DNA of 64,000 nt, taken from assembly GCF_010727125.1 (NCBI RefSeq), contig NZ_AP022564.1:1364001-1428000 (forward strand), in the 5' to 3' direction. The stretch's first letter is position 1. Each line of letters opens with the position of its first letter. Source of the stretch: Mycolicibacter terrae (lineage in GTDB: Bacteria > Actinomycetota > Actinomycetes > Mycobacteriales > Mycobacteriaceae). Shown here piece by piece: positions 1 to 8,494 of this stretch. The notes under the pieces are model-generated. The model had not been told where the DNA came from. It worked only from the letters and a program-made list of their open reading frames with translations, and did not search any database. A program made the position numbers and the translations under genes.

Positions 1-846
1 AAGTGGTCGATCTCCTACGACGAGCGCTGTATCGACTACGCCCGGGGCCGCTTCGATGCGATCGTGCCCGCCGCGGATCGGGACCGCTTGCCTTATGAGC
101 GCGCTCTGGAGCTGGGTTGCGGCACCGGGTTCTTCCTGCTCAATTTGATGCAGTCCGGGGTGGCTCGGCGCGGCTCGGTCACCGACCTGTCCCCGGGCAT
201 GGTCAAAGTCGCCACCCGCAACGGTCAGGCCCTCGGCCTGGATGTCGACGGGCGGGTCGCGGACGCCGAGGGAATCCCGTACGAGGACAACACCTTCGAC
301 CTGGTGGTCGGTCACGCCGTGCTGCACCACATCCCCGACGTCGAATTGTCGCTGCGCGAGGTGGTCCGGGTGCTCAAGCCCGGCGGCCGGTTCATCTTCG
401 CCGGCGAGCCCACCACGGTCGGCAACTTCTACGCCCGCCGGCTGGCCGACCTGACCTGGAAGACGACGGTCGCCGCGATGAAGCTGCCCGGGATGGGCAG
501 CTGGCGCCGGCCGCAGGAAGAGCTCGACGAGAACTCCCGTGCCGCTGCGCTCGAATGGATCGTGGACCTGCACACCTTCGAGCCCGCCGATCTGGAGCGG
601 ATGGCGGCCAACGCCGGGGCGGTCGACGTGCTCACCGCCAGCGAGGAGTTCACCGCCGCCATGCTGGGCTGGCCGGTACGGACCTTCGAATCGACGGTGC
701 CGCCGGGCAAGCTCGGATGGGGCTGGGCGCGGTTTGCCTTTAGCAGCTGGACGGCCCTGAGCTGGGTGGACTCCAACGTATTGCGCCGGGTGGTGCCGAA
801 GGGCTGGTTCTACAACCTGATGGTCACCGGGGTCAAGCCCTCCTGA
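1..846 (+). CDS. class I SAM-dependent methyltransferase (5' end outside window)
   Basis: The frame is open from base 1, so the true start lies to the left; 281 residues are visible. A Rossmann methyltransferase fold is shown by motif I ELGCGTGFF (from base 109), the acidic region DAEGIPYEDNTFDLVVG, and LKPGG after strand 5. The C-terminal third has no motif that names a substrate. By order it corresponds to M. tuberculosis Rv3038c, next to genes linked to methylglucose lipopolysaccharide (MGLP), so a sugar or lipid methyl acceptor is possible but is inference. Its stop (844-846) overlaps the proposed start of the next gene. Confidence 0.85.
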   Translation, partial: KWSISYDERCIDYARGRFDAIVPAADRDRLPYERALELGCGTGFFLLNLMQSGVARRGSVTDLSPGMVKVATRNGQALGLDVDGRVADAEGIPYEDNTFDLVVGHAVLHHIPDVELSLREVVRVLKPGGRFIFAGEPTTVGNFYARRLADLTWKTTVAAMKLPGMGSWRRPQEELDENSRAAALEWIVDLHTFEPADLERMAANAGAVDVLTASEEFTAAMLGWPVRTFESTVPPGKLGWGWARFAFSSWTALSWVDSNVLRRVVPKGWFYNLMVTGVKPS

Positions 847-2057
847 CCAGCGGGTACCGCTTCTCTCTGGCCGACGTCGGCTACCTGAGGTCGGCGGCCG
901 GCGCAGCCGCCCTGGCCGAGGTCGCCGGCTTCGCCCTGAGTGACACCACCCGCGTTGCCGACATCGCCGCCATGCGGGGTCGCTTCGGGGACCGGACACC
1001 GGCACTGGCCGAGACCACCCTGCTGCGCCGACGGGCCTCGGCCAAGCTGGCCGAACTGCCGGGCACATCGCAGTGGCTGTTCACCGACGAGGCGCTGCAG
1101 CAGGCCAGCGCCGCGCCGGTGGCACGTCACCGGGCGCAGCGCATCACAGCGGCCGCGCCGCATGCCGTCGTGCACGACGTGACCTGCTCGGTCGGTACCG
1201 AATTGGCTGCGCTGTCGGAGGTGACCGATCGGGTGCTGGGCAGCGACCTGGACCCGGTACGGCTGGCGATGGCTCGCCACAACCTGGGCGGGGCGGCCCT
1301 GCTCTGTCTTGCTCAAGCCGACGCGTTGACCCCGGTCAGCCGCGACACGGTGGTGCTGGCCGATCCGGGTCGCCGCGGTGGTGGACGGCGCCGCTTCGAC
1401 CCGGCCGGTTACGAGCCCGCCCTGGACCGGCTGCTGGATGTCTACGCAGGGCGCGACATCGTGGTAAAGACCGCTCCTGGAATCGATTTCGAGAAGGTTG
1501 GGATGCTCGGTTTTCAGGGCGAGATCGAAGTCACCTCGTGGCAGGCTTCGGTGCGCGAGGCCTGCCTGTGGTCGCCCGGCCTGTCCGGGCCGGGCGTGCG
1601 CCGCCGCGCGGTGATCCTGGATCGTGACGAGCAGGTCACCGACGCCGAACCCGACGACTGCGACGTGCGTCCGGTGGGGCGGTGGATCGTCGATCCGGAC
1701 GGCGCGGTGGTGCGGGCCGGGCTGGTCCGCCAGTACGGCGCCCGGCACGGGCTCTGGCAGCTCGATCCCGACATCGCCTACCTGTCCGGTGATGAACTGC
1801 CGGACGGGGTGCGCGGATTCGAGGTGCTCGAGGAGCTGGCCTACAGCGAGAAGCGGTTGCGTCAGGCGCTGGCGGCGCTGGACTGCGGCGCCTTGGAGAT
1901 CCTGGTTCGCGGTGTGCGTGAGGTACAGGCCGACCCCGATGGCCTGCGCCGGCGGCTGCGCCTGCGTGGGCAGCGGGCGCTGTCGGTGGTCATCACCCGC
2001 ATCGGGACGGGGGCAGCGGCTCGGCCGATTGCGTTCGTCTGCCGTCCATCCCGCTGA
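843..2057 (+). CDS. THUMP-like class I SAM-dependent methyltransferase (Rv3037c-like)
   Basis: The body reads as an actinobacterial THUMP-like methyltransferase: VVHDVTCSVGTELAAL for the SAM loop, GSDLDPVRLAMARHNL for the acidic strand, and VLADPGRRGGGRRRF in place of the catalytic NPP-type loop. The start is unclear. The first ATG is at 972, but the 43 codons before it (SGYRFSLADVGYLRSAAG and onwards) look like conserved N-terminal sequence. The only initiator-like codon there is CTG at 843, which overlaps the upstream stop as CTGA. No ATG, GTG or TTG occurs in frame between 744 and 972. In M. tuberculosis the counterpart Rv3037c has been associated with MGLP biosynthesis; function here is inferred from family and order. 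Confidence 0.8.
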   Translation: MTSGYRFSLADVGYLRSAAGAAALAEVAGFALSDTTRVADIAAMRGRFGDRTPALAETTLLRRRASAKLAELPGTSQWLFTDEALQQASAAPVARHRAQRITAAAPHAVVHDVTCSVGTELAALSEVTDRVLGSDLDPVRLAMARHNLGGAALLCLAQADALTPVSRDTVVLADPGRRGGGRRRFDPAGYEPALDRLLDVYAGRDIVVKTAPGIDFEKVGMLGFQGEIEVTSWQASVREACLWSPGLSGPGVRRRAVILDRDEQVTDAEPDDCDVRPVGRWIVDPDGAVVRAGLVRQYGARHGLWQLDPDIAYLSGDELPDGVRGFEVLEELAYSEKRLRQALAALDCGALEILVRGVREVQADPDGLRRRLRLRGQRALSVVITRIGTGAAARPIAFVCRPSR

Positions 2058-2134
2058 GCAGCCCGGTAGGCTATGCGCTTCGGGGCCATTCCTGCTTGCT
2101 GCGGCAAGTCGAGACAAAGCGAGACGAACCGACG

Positions 2135-2836
2135 ATGCGCATCATGGTGGCCGCCCTGTTGGCGGGCGGGGCGGTAAGCGGGTGGCTGGGCATACCGGGT
2201 CTGCCCTCGGCGATCGCGGCCTCGCCGTGTGCCGAACTGGGTGGAACCATCGAGTCCGGGGGGCTGTGTCACGTCCACTCCTCGAATGCCAGCTACACCC
2301 TGGACATGAAGTTCCCGGTCGACTACCCCGACCAGCAGACGCTGACCGACTACCTCGTGCAGAACCGCGACGGGTTCCTGACCGTAGCCAAGTCGCCCGG
2401 GTCGCGCGACATGCCCTATGAAATGGACGCCACCTCCGAGCAGCACCGCTCGGGCCAGCCGCCCAAGGGAACTCAGAGCGTCGTGCTCAAGATCTTCCAG
2501 GATCTCGGCGGCCCGCAGCCCTCCACTTGGTATCAGTCCTTCAACTACGATCTGGCGGCCCGCAAGCCGATCACCTTCGAGACCCTGTTCGCGCCCAACA
2601 GCAAGCCGCTGGAAGCGATCTTTCCGGTGGTGCAGCGCGACCTCGAGCGCCAAACCGGTGTGCCGGCGATCCTGATTTCGCCCGGTTCGGGGATGGACCC
2701 GTCGCATTACCAGAACTTCGCCATCACCAACGAGGACGTGATCTTCTACTTCGCGCCCGGCGAACTGCTGCCGATGAGCGCCGGTGCCACCTCGGTGAAG
2801 CTCCCGCGCACCGCGCTTCCGCCGCTGGCCGTCTGA
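2135..2836 (+). CDS. secreted DUF3298/RsiV-like protein (TB22.2-like)
   Basis: A 233-residue protein with an N-terminal signal peptide: MRIMVAALLAGGAVSG, then a stretch ending in SAIAA before SPCAEL. The mature part has SYTLDMKFPVDYPD, QSFNYDLAARKPITFETLF and EDVIFYFAPGELLP, the pattern of the RsiV-like DUF3298 domain in exported mycobacterial proteins such as Rv3036c (TB22.2), described as an esterase-like secreted antigen. ATG 2135 gives the clean signal peptide; a TTG at 2096 would add 13 polar residues. Two cysteines early in the mature protein could form a disulfide. Enzymatic activity cannot be judged from sequence. Confidence 0.8.
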   Translation: MRIMVAALLAGGAVSGWLGIPGLPSAIAASPCAELGGTIESGGLCHVHSSNASYTLDMKFPVDYPDQQTLTDYLVQNRDGFLTVAKSPGSRDMPYEMDATSEQHRSGQPPKGTQSVVLKIFQDLGGPQPSTWYQSFNYDLAARKPITFETLFAPNSKPLEAIFPVVQRDLERQTGVPAILISPGSGMDPSHYQNFAITNEDVIFYFAPGELLPMSAGATSVKLPRTALPPLAV

Positions 2837-2865
2837 GGCGAGCGCGAGCGCGGGCGACACCACCG

Positions 2866-4179
2866 CTAGACGGGGGCGAAGCTGAAGACCTGCCCGGCGC
2901 TGGTGGCGACCACCACCCGCCGGTCGAGGCCGACCGACACCCCGAGCGGAAACCCGCGCGATTCGGGCAGCGGATAGCTGTTGACGGTATGACCGTCGTT
3001 CGGGTCGAACACCAGCAGCGACGAACCGGCCGGGCCGACACTGGTGCCGGCGACCACGGTGTAGCCGACTTTTCCGGCCAGACTCGACGACGACAGCGGA
3101 ATGGTGTCGTCGCGGCGCCACACCTGCTCGGCGTACTCACCGCGGTCGGCGAACGCGACCAGTTCGGTCTCCGGCCCGCCGCCGGAGACGATCAGCCCGC
3201 CGGGGGTCACCGCCGGTGGTGTCTGGGCCAGGAACTTCAGCGGTACCGACCATTTCTCCTTCCCGTCGGCCGCGTTGATCGCCCACAGCCGCTGGTCGCG
3301 TCCGTTGACGTAGACGGTGGAGCCGTCGGCGGACAGTACCGGGCTGGCCAGCACCCCGCCGGCGACCGCGTCGCTGGTCCACTCCTGGGTGAGCAGCGGA
3401 GTGCCGCCCGGGTGGTACTTGATCCCGACGAGTCCGGACTCCTTGGCACCCGGCTGCCACAGGCTCACCACCACGGTGTTGCTCGCCGGTGAGAAGGCGG
3501 GGGCGGCGGCGACCGGGCAGTCCGGCCGGGCGGCGGCGCAGTCGGCCAATCCGCGGCGGAAGTCGGTCGGGTCGACACCGTCCACCAGGTCCAGCGGGGT
3601 GCCGACGACGGTGCCGCGGTGCGCGTCGAAGACCAGCGTCTGACCCAGGTGGGTCACCACCAGCAGCAGCCCGTCGCCGAGGATCCGCGGCGTCGACGGC
3701 ATTCCGATCACCGGTGCGCGCCAGCGGATCCACTGCGTGGGCGGAAACGACAGCATCGCACCCGGTTGGCCGACATAGACGTTGTCGAAGCCGTCGATGA
3801 GCGGGCCGAAGAACCCGCCGCCCTGATGCAACCGGGTGCACCAGCGCTGCCGGCCGTGGTCGGCGTTCTCCCACTGCATCAGCGAACAACCGGCCTCGGT
3901 CTGCCCGTTGAGCACCAGCCAGCCGTGCACGCCCAGCGCCGGTCCGGCTCCCAGCTCGCCCTTGACCGAGCGGGTCCAATCCAATTGCAGGTCGGTGGCC
4001 CCGGCGGTGGCGGTGTTGCTGCTGTTGGCGGCGTCGGCGTACTGGGCGGGCCAGCCCGGTGCGGGGGCGGCGTCCACCCACGAATCGGTGTTGGCGCAGC
4101 CGCCCATCGCCACGGCAACCGCCGTCGCCGCGATGACTGCCAGGACACCACGTCGCCGCAACACAGTGGCAATCCCCAA
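2866..4179 (-). CDS. PQQ-like beta-propeller lipoprotein (Rv3035-like)
   Basis: A 437-residue exported lipoprotein. An N-terminal RRRG stretch and hydrophobic segment end in a lipobox-like VAMGGC. The remainder is a beta-propeller of repeated blades, e.g. SPVLSADGSTVYVNGRDQRL followed by WAINAADGKEKW, and VFDPNDGHTVNSYPL, resembling PQQ-dehydrogenase/BamB repeats. No catalytic residues of PQQ dehydrogenases are apparent, so a scaffold or binding role is more likely. It is convergent with the DUF3298-like gene and divergent from the acyltransferase at 4255; the 75 bp between 4180 and 4254 must hold both promoters. Confidence 0.82.
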   Translation of the reverse strand: MGIATVLRRRGVLAVIAATAVAVAMGGCANTDSWVDAAPAPGWPAQYADAANSSNTATAGATDLQLDWTRSVKGELGAGPALGVHGWLVLNGQTEAGCSLMQWENADHGRQRWCTRLHQGGGFFGPLIDGFDNVYVGQPGAMLSFPPTQWIRWRAPVIGMPSTPRILGDGLLLVVTHLGQTLVFDAHRGTVVGTPLDLVDGVDPTDFRRGLADCAAARPDCPVAAAPAFSPASNTVVVSLWQPGAKESGLVGIKYHPGGTPLLTQEWTSDAVAGGVLASPVLSADGSTVYVNGRDQRLWAINAADGKEKWSVPLKFLAQTPPAVTPGGLIVSGGGPETELVAFADRGEYAEQVWRRDDTIPLSSSSLAGKVGYTVVAGTSVGPAGSSLLVFDPNDGHTVNSYPLPESRGFPLGVSVGLDRRVVVATSAGQVFSFAPV

Positions 4180-4254
4180 TCATCGGCAGGCCAGTGAACG
4201 AGTCCAGGTGAGGGTAGCGCGTGGGCCGAATCCGCTCGCGTAGGCTTTCCGGCC

Positions 4255-4995
4255 ATGACGACCATGTGGGGTGCTCCAATCCACAAGCGCTGGCGTGGCT
4301 CGCGCCTGCGCGACCCGCGCCAGGCCAAGTTCCTCACGCTGGCCTCACTGCGCTGGGTGCTGGCCAATAAGGCCTATACCCCGTGGTATCTGGTGCGGTA
4401 TTGGCGGCTGCTGAAGTTCAAGCTGGCCAACCCGCACATCATCACCCGCGGCATGGTGTTCCTGGGCAAAGGCGTCGAGATTCAGGCCACCCCGGAGCTC
4501 TCCGAGCTCGAGATCGGCCGCTGGGTGCACATCGGCGACAAGAACACCATCCGGGCGCACGAGGGCTCACTGCGCTTCGGCGACAAAGTGGTGCTGGGTC
4601 GTGACAACGTCATCAACACCTATCTCGACATCGAGCTGGGTGACTCGGTGCTGATGGCGGACTGGTGCTATGTCTGCGACTTCGACCACAAGATGGACGA
4701 CATCAACATGCCCATCAAGGACCAGGGCATTGTCAAGAGCCCGGTGCGGATCGGGCCGGACACCTGGATCGCGGCCAAGGTCACCATTCTGCGCGAGACC
4801 AGCATCGGCCGCGGCTGCGTGCTGGGCGCCCACGCGGTGGTCAAGGGCGTCATCCCGGATTACTCGATCGCGGTGGGCGCGCCGGCCAAGGTGGTCAAGA
4901 ACCGCAAGCTGGCCTGGGAGACCTCGGCCGCCGAGCGCGCCGAGCTGGCCGCCGCGTTGGCCGACATCGAACGTAAGAAGGCGGCCCGGGGCTAG
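4255..4995 (+). CDS. left-handed beta-helix acyltransferase (Rv3034c-like)
   Basis: A 246-residue hexapeptide-repeat (LbH) acyltransferase. Isoleucine-patch repeats are clear in EIGRWVHIGDKNTIRAHEG, KVVLGRDNVINTYLDIELG and PVRIGPDTWIAAKVTILRET, followed by GRGCVLGAHAVVKGVIPD and the typical end SIAVGAPAKVVKNR. Such enzymes transfer acetyl or short acyl groups from CoA to sugars; a catalytic histidine may be the one in GAHAVV or in the FDHKMDD loop. In M. tuberculosis Rv3034c sits in the MGLP cluster and is a candidate for acylating that polysaccharide; the same role here is inference. Confidence 0.85.
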   Translation: MTTMWGAPIHKRWRGSRLRDPRQAKFLTLASLRWVLANKAYTPWYLVRYWRLLKFKLANPHIITRGMVFLGKGVEIQATPELSELEIGRWVHIGDKNTIRAHEGSLRFGDKVVLGRDNVINTYLDIELGDSVLMADWCYVCDFDHKMDDINMPIKDQGIVKSPVRIGPDTWIAAKVTILRETSIGRGCVLGAHAVVKGVIPDYSIAVGAPAKVVKNRKLAWETSAAERAELAAALADIERKKAARG

Positions 4996-4999
4996 GGTC

Positions 5000-6148
5000 G
5001 TGCCGGTGACCCGACCGCGGGTCGTCATCGCGGGGCTGGGCGACAGCGGCGTGCTCACCGCGATCCGGCTGGCCAAGCACGCCGACGTCGCCGGCATCTC
5101 GGTGAAACCCGCCCTGGTGAGCGGCCAGGAGCTCGGTCTGCGGCTATCTCGCCCCCGGGACTGGGCGCGAGACTACTGGCTGCCGTTCGACCGGCTGCCC
5201 CGCCTGGACACGGTGCGCACCGTGCACGGCGCGGTGTCCGGTGTCGACCTCGACGCCCGAGCGGTGACCGTCGCGGGTGCCGACGGTGCGGCCCGCACCG
5301 AGCCCTATGACGCCCTGATCATCGCGACCGGGGTCAGCAACGGCTTCTGGCGCCGGCCCACGACACAATCGGCCGGCGACGTCGCCGCGGAGCTGACCGC
5401 CGCGCACAGCCGGCTGGCGAGCGCGCAATCGGTTCTCGTCGTGGGCGGCGGCGCCGCGGCTGTCAGCAGCGCCGCCCACATCGCCCGCACCTGGCCGGGC
5501 AAACGGGTCGACCTGTATTTCCCGGGGCCACGCCCCCTGCGCGAGCACCATCCTCGGGTCTGGAACACCGTCCAGCGCAGGCTGACCGCCGCCGGCGTGG
5601 TGCTCCACGCCGAACACCGGGCACTGGTGCCCGACGGGTTCGGGTGTGACCACATCACCGATGACCCGGTTCGGTGGAGCACCGGGCAGGACCCGGTATC
5701 GGCCGATGCCGTGCTGTGGGCGATCGGAAGGGTACGGCCCAATACCGACTGGTTGCCCGCCGAGCTGCTCGACGACGACGGCTTCGTTCGGGTGCTGCCC
5801 GACCTGCGGGTGCCCGGACATCCGGGCGTGTTCGCCATCGGCGACGTCGCGGCGACCGACCCGTTGCGCAGCTCGGCCCGCAACCGGGCGGACGGTCTAC
5901 TGGCCCACAATGTGCGCGCCGCCTTCACCGGCGGAGCGCTACGCAACTACCGGCCACCCGGACGGCGCTGGGGTTCGGTGCTGGGTATGCAGCCCGAGGG
6001 CCTGGAGGTGTTCGCGCCGTCCGGACACGCGTTCCGGTTCCCGGCCTGGTCGGTCGAGCGGGTGCTGTTCCCGTGGATCGTCCGGCGCGGCATCTATCGC
6101 GGCGTGCGCCCCAACGATCCGCTGAAAGCTGCGAGAATCGGGTCATGA
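5000..6148 (+). CDS. FAD-dependent pyridine nucleotide oxidoreductase (NDH-2/AIF-like)
   Basis: A 382-residue two-dinucleotide-fold flavoprotein. The N-terminal FAD site is VVIAGLGDSGVLTAIRLA, the second nucleotide site is VLVVGGGAAAVSSAAHIA, and the distal FAD motif is GVFAIGDVAATD. This matches type II NADH dehydrogenase or AIF/AMID-like proteins. GTG 5000 lies four bases after the previous stop; GTG 5006 is an alternative. The C-terminal segment (FPAWSVERVLFPWIVRRGIYRG) could lie at the membrane. It overlaps the PPOX gene as ATGA, so the two are probably one transcript. First gene of a long accessory stretch. Confidence 0.8.
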   Translation: MPVTRPRVVIAGLGDSGVLTAIRLAKHADVAGISVKPALVSGQELGLRLSRPRDWARDYWLPFDRLPRLDTVRTVHGAVSGVDLDARAVTVAGADGAARTEPYDALIIATGVSNGFWRRPTTQSAGDVAAELTAAHSRLASAQSVLVVGGGAAAVSSAAHIARTWPGKRVDLYFPGPRPLREHHPRVWNTVQRRLTAAGVVLHAEHRALVPDGFGCDHITDDPVRWSTGQDPVSADAVLWAIGRVRPNTDWLPAELLDDDGFVRVLPDLRVPGHPGVFAIGDVAATDPLRSSARNRADGLLAHNVRAAFTGGALRNYRPPGRRWGSVLGMQPEGLEVFAPSGHAFRFPAWSVERVLFPWIVRRGIYRGVRPNDPLKAARIGS

Positions 6149-6567
6149 CGACACCGGCATTCTCCGATGTGTACCGGGAGAAGTACCTGCTGCTGACGAC
6201 GTTCACCAAGGACGGCAAACCCAAGCCGACCCCGGTGTGGGGGGCGCCGGTAGGGGACCGGCTACTGGTCATCACCGACGACGGATCGTGGAAAACCAAG
6301 CGGATCAACAACACTCCGCGGGTCACCATCCAGAAATGCGGAGTCCTGGGCAAACCGAAAGGAGATCCCGTCGAGGCGCTGGCCCGGGTGCTGCCCAAAT
6401 CGCAGACCCGGCGGGTCTACGACGCCGTCGTCAAGCGGTACTGGTGGCATGCCTGGTGGTTCGTTCCGCACTCGATCGTGCGCGGTGGCATCGACAAGGT
6501 GCACATCGGCCTGGAGATCACCGCCGCACCCGCGAGTGATTCTCAGCCGAACTCGAGCAGCGTGTAG
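6145..6567 (+). CDS. PPOX-class F420-dependent oxidoreductase family protein
   Basis: A 140-residue split-barrel flavin/F420-binding protein: YREKYLLLTTFTKDGKPKPT, PVWGAPVGDRLLVITDDGSW and KTKRINNTPRVTIQKC follow the mycobacterial PPOX pattern (strand 1, T-x-W-G-x, K-x-K-R-I). Members reduce small molecules with F420H2 or bind FMN; the substrate is unknown. ATG 6145 overlaps the previous stop as ATGA. Its 3' end overlaps the convergent methyltransferase gene by 25 bp. Confidence 0.78.
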   Translation: MTTPAFSDVYREKYLLLTTFTKDGKPKPTPVWGAPVGDRLLVITDDGSWKTKRINNTPRVTIQKCGVLGKPKGDPVEALARVLPKSQTRRVYDAVVKRYWWHAWWFVPHSIVRGGIDKVHIGLEITAAPASDSQPNSSSV

Positions 6568-7388
6568 GCGCCGCGGAAGTTCTTCGTGGGCCGCCACTGC
6601 CAGAAGGCTGGAAACACTGTTCTGAAGAAGAACCCGCGGCCTTGCGGCATCGGCACGTCGTGCACCGCGGTGATACCGGGCACCGTCTGCGGCAGCTGGG
6701 CGAGTTGCCGCGCCGAGAGGCTGAACGGCATCGGCGGCACGCGATAGTGCCTGGAGGAACGCATCCCGCGCGGAGCCAGCTTCTTGACCACGGTAGGCGG
6801 GACGTCGAAGAACATCTGACCGCCGGGGAATCGGGCCGCGCATGCGGCGATGAGGTCCATCGCCTGGCTCGGCTGCAGATACATCAGCAGGCCTTCGGCG
6901 GTGATGAAGACGCCGGCCCTGGTGTCGACCCGCGCCATCCAACTGAGGTCCAACGCCGACTGCGCGAGATTGGTGATGCGCGACGAGGCCGGCAGCAACT
7001 GTTCTCGAAGCCGCATGACAGGCTCCAAATCTACTGACACCCAACGGAATCGCGGATCCGGGATTGCACTGTTCAAGCGCCAGAAGCTGGTTTGGAAGCC
7101 TTCGGCAAGCGCGACGACCGTCGCGTCAGGGTGCTCACCGAGATACGCCATCGCACACCGATCAACGGCCAGCGACCGCAAAGCCATCTCCTGGCCACGA
7201 CGCCCGAACTTCTCGAAGTCGAACGAGATGGACTCGACGAGCCGAATAGCCTCCGGGTCGTCGATGACGGCGTCGGACTGCGCCGCCTGATATGCCCGTC
7301 CGTTGAGCGTCATCAGGGCGGTCTCCGAAACTCCGTTCAGCGCACGGGCGTCGACTTTGGATTCGGAGGGACGGTCCATCACGCCCAT
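6543..7388 (-). CDS. LCM-type class I SAM-dependent methyltransferase
   Basis: A 281-residue protein of the leucine carboxyl methyltransferase-like (PF04072) type, numerous in mycobacteria. Landmarks are VVALAEGFQTSFWRL for the first glycine-poor motif, FRWVSVDLEPVM for the acidic strand, and GVFITAEGLLMYL, the EGLLMYL signature typical of this family. Targets of mycobacterial members are mostly unknown. It is convergent with the PPOX gene and reads the same way as the LLM gene upstream, from which it is separated by 37 bp. Confidence 0.8.
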   Translation of the reverse strand: MGVMDRPSESKVDARALNGVSETALMTLNGRAYQAAQSDAVIDDPEAIRLVESISFDFEKFGRRGQEMALRSLAVDRCAMAYLGEHPDATVVALAEGFQTSFWRLNSAIPDPRFRWVSVDLEPVMRLREQLLPASSRITNLAQSALDLSWMARVDTRAGVFITAEGLLMYLQPSQAMDLIAACAARFPGGQMFFDVPPTVVKKLAPRGMRSSRHYRVPPMPFSLSARQLAQLPQTVPGITAVHDVPMPQGRGFFFRTVFPAFWQWRPTKNFRGAYTLLEFG

Positions 7389-7425
7389 GGTAACGGAGAA
7401 ATCGTTGGGCGGGCTCGGTGTCCAT

Positions 7426-8403
7426 CTAGGGTTTCAGCGCGGGCAGCACCTTGTCGACCAGCAGTCGCAGGCTCTGCCAACCCTCGTCGAGCGGCAGCCC
7501 GCCGATCAACGGATGCAGGGTCACCCCGGTGCGGCCGGCGCGGCACTGCGCGACCAGTTCGTCGGGGGTGAGCACCTCCACCGTTGCCGACGCGCGCAGC
7601 TCGTCGATTGTGGCGGCCGGGCTCTCGTTGGGGCGGGGCACACCGGGAACCGACCATGAACTGTATTCGACTGCCTCGCATAAGAAATAGTCACCGCACC
7701 GGGCCCACGCCGCCTCCGGGTCGGTGCTCAGATGCGTCACGGTGTTGCCGTTCTCGGGGCTGAACACGAAACCCTGTCTGCCGTTGCGTTCCAATTCAGC
7801 CCGATACACCGCTTCGATCTCGGGCATCGGCATCGGCGGGGAGAAGGGCAACCCGAACCGGGCGGCCCGACGGGCGGCCGCAGCGCTCATCCCGCCGATG
7901 AACAACACCGGATGCGGCTTGGTGTACGGCTTGGGGGTGACCTGGACCGACCGGCCGTGGTACTCGAATGGCTCGTCTCCCCAGGATCTGAGCAGCACGT
8001 CGAGGCAGTCGTCCATCAAGCGGCCCCGCCGCCGGAAGTCCTTGCCGACAGCGTGGTATTCCTCTGGGCGGTAACCGATTCCGGCCACGTAACTGACCCT
8101 TCCGGCGGACAGGTGATCGAGCACCGCGATGTCCTCGGCGAGTCGTACCGGATCGTAGAGCGGCACCAGCAGCGCGTTGACGCTGATCCGGATCGTGCTG
8201 GTGCATCCCGCGACGGCGGCGGCCAACAACAGCGGGGCGGGCAACCAGCCGGTGGCCGCGAGATGATGTTCTTCGCAACCGATCGCGGTCACCCCGTTGG
8301 CGTCGGCGTAGGAGGCCATCTGCAGCGCCACCCGGTACCGCTCGGCATGCTCGGCGCCGGGGACGTTGGTCATGTTCAGGCGCAGGGCGCTCAGTAGTGG
8401 CAT
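7426..8403 (-). CDS. LLM-class flavin/F420-dependent oxidoreductase
   Basis: A 325-residue bacterial-luciferase-like TIM barrel. Visible landmarks are GCEEHHL near residue 45, LLVPLYDPVRLAEDIAVLDHLSAGR, GIGYRPEEYHAVG and HPVLFIGGMSAAAARRAAR. Members use FMNH2 or F420 to oxidise or reduce carbon compounds, including monooxygenation of ketones and aldehydes. A Shine-Dalgarno-like GGAGGTGA precedes the ATG by about 11 bases. It is divergent from the aldehyde dehydrogenase across a 91-bp region that contains the palindrome at 8448-8465, so the two genes probably share a regulator. Confidence 0.85.
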   Translation of the reverse strand: MPLLSALRLNMTNVPGAEHAERYRVALQMASYADANGVTAIGCEEHHLAATGWLPAPLLLAAAVAGCTSTIRISVNALLVPLYDPVRLAEDIAVLDHLSAGRVSYVAGIGYRPEEYHAVGKDFRRRGRLMDDCLDVLLRSWGDEPFEYHGRSVQVTPKPYTKPHPVLFIGGMSAAAARRAARFGLPFSPPMPMPEIEAVYRAELERNGRQGFVFSPENGNTVTHLSTDPEAAWARCGDYFLCEAVEYSSWSVPGVPRPNESPAATIDELRASATVEVLTPDELVAQCRAGRTGVTLHPLIGGLPLDEGWQSLRLLVDKVLPALKP

Positions 8404-8447
8404 GGGGCTGACCGGTCACCTCCTGGGCGTCACCGTAGCGTACGAAA

Positions 8448-8465
8448 TGATCAATCGATTGATTA
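8448..8465. promoter_or_regulatory. operator-like palindrome, LLM/ALDH divergent promoter
   Basis: The site TGATCAATCGATTGATTA contains a perfect 14-bp palindrome (8450-8463). It lies midway between the divergent LLM (start 8403) and ALDH (start 8495) genes. The same 18-mer with two central changes occurs at 12648-12665 before the monooxygenase. Size and symmetry fit a TetR-family operator, and two TetR genes lie at 11374 and 12037. Binding is inferred. Confidence 0.65.
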
Positions 8466-8494
8466 GCCAGCGGGCTCGCCGTTAGCCTAGGACG

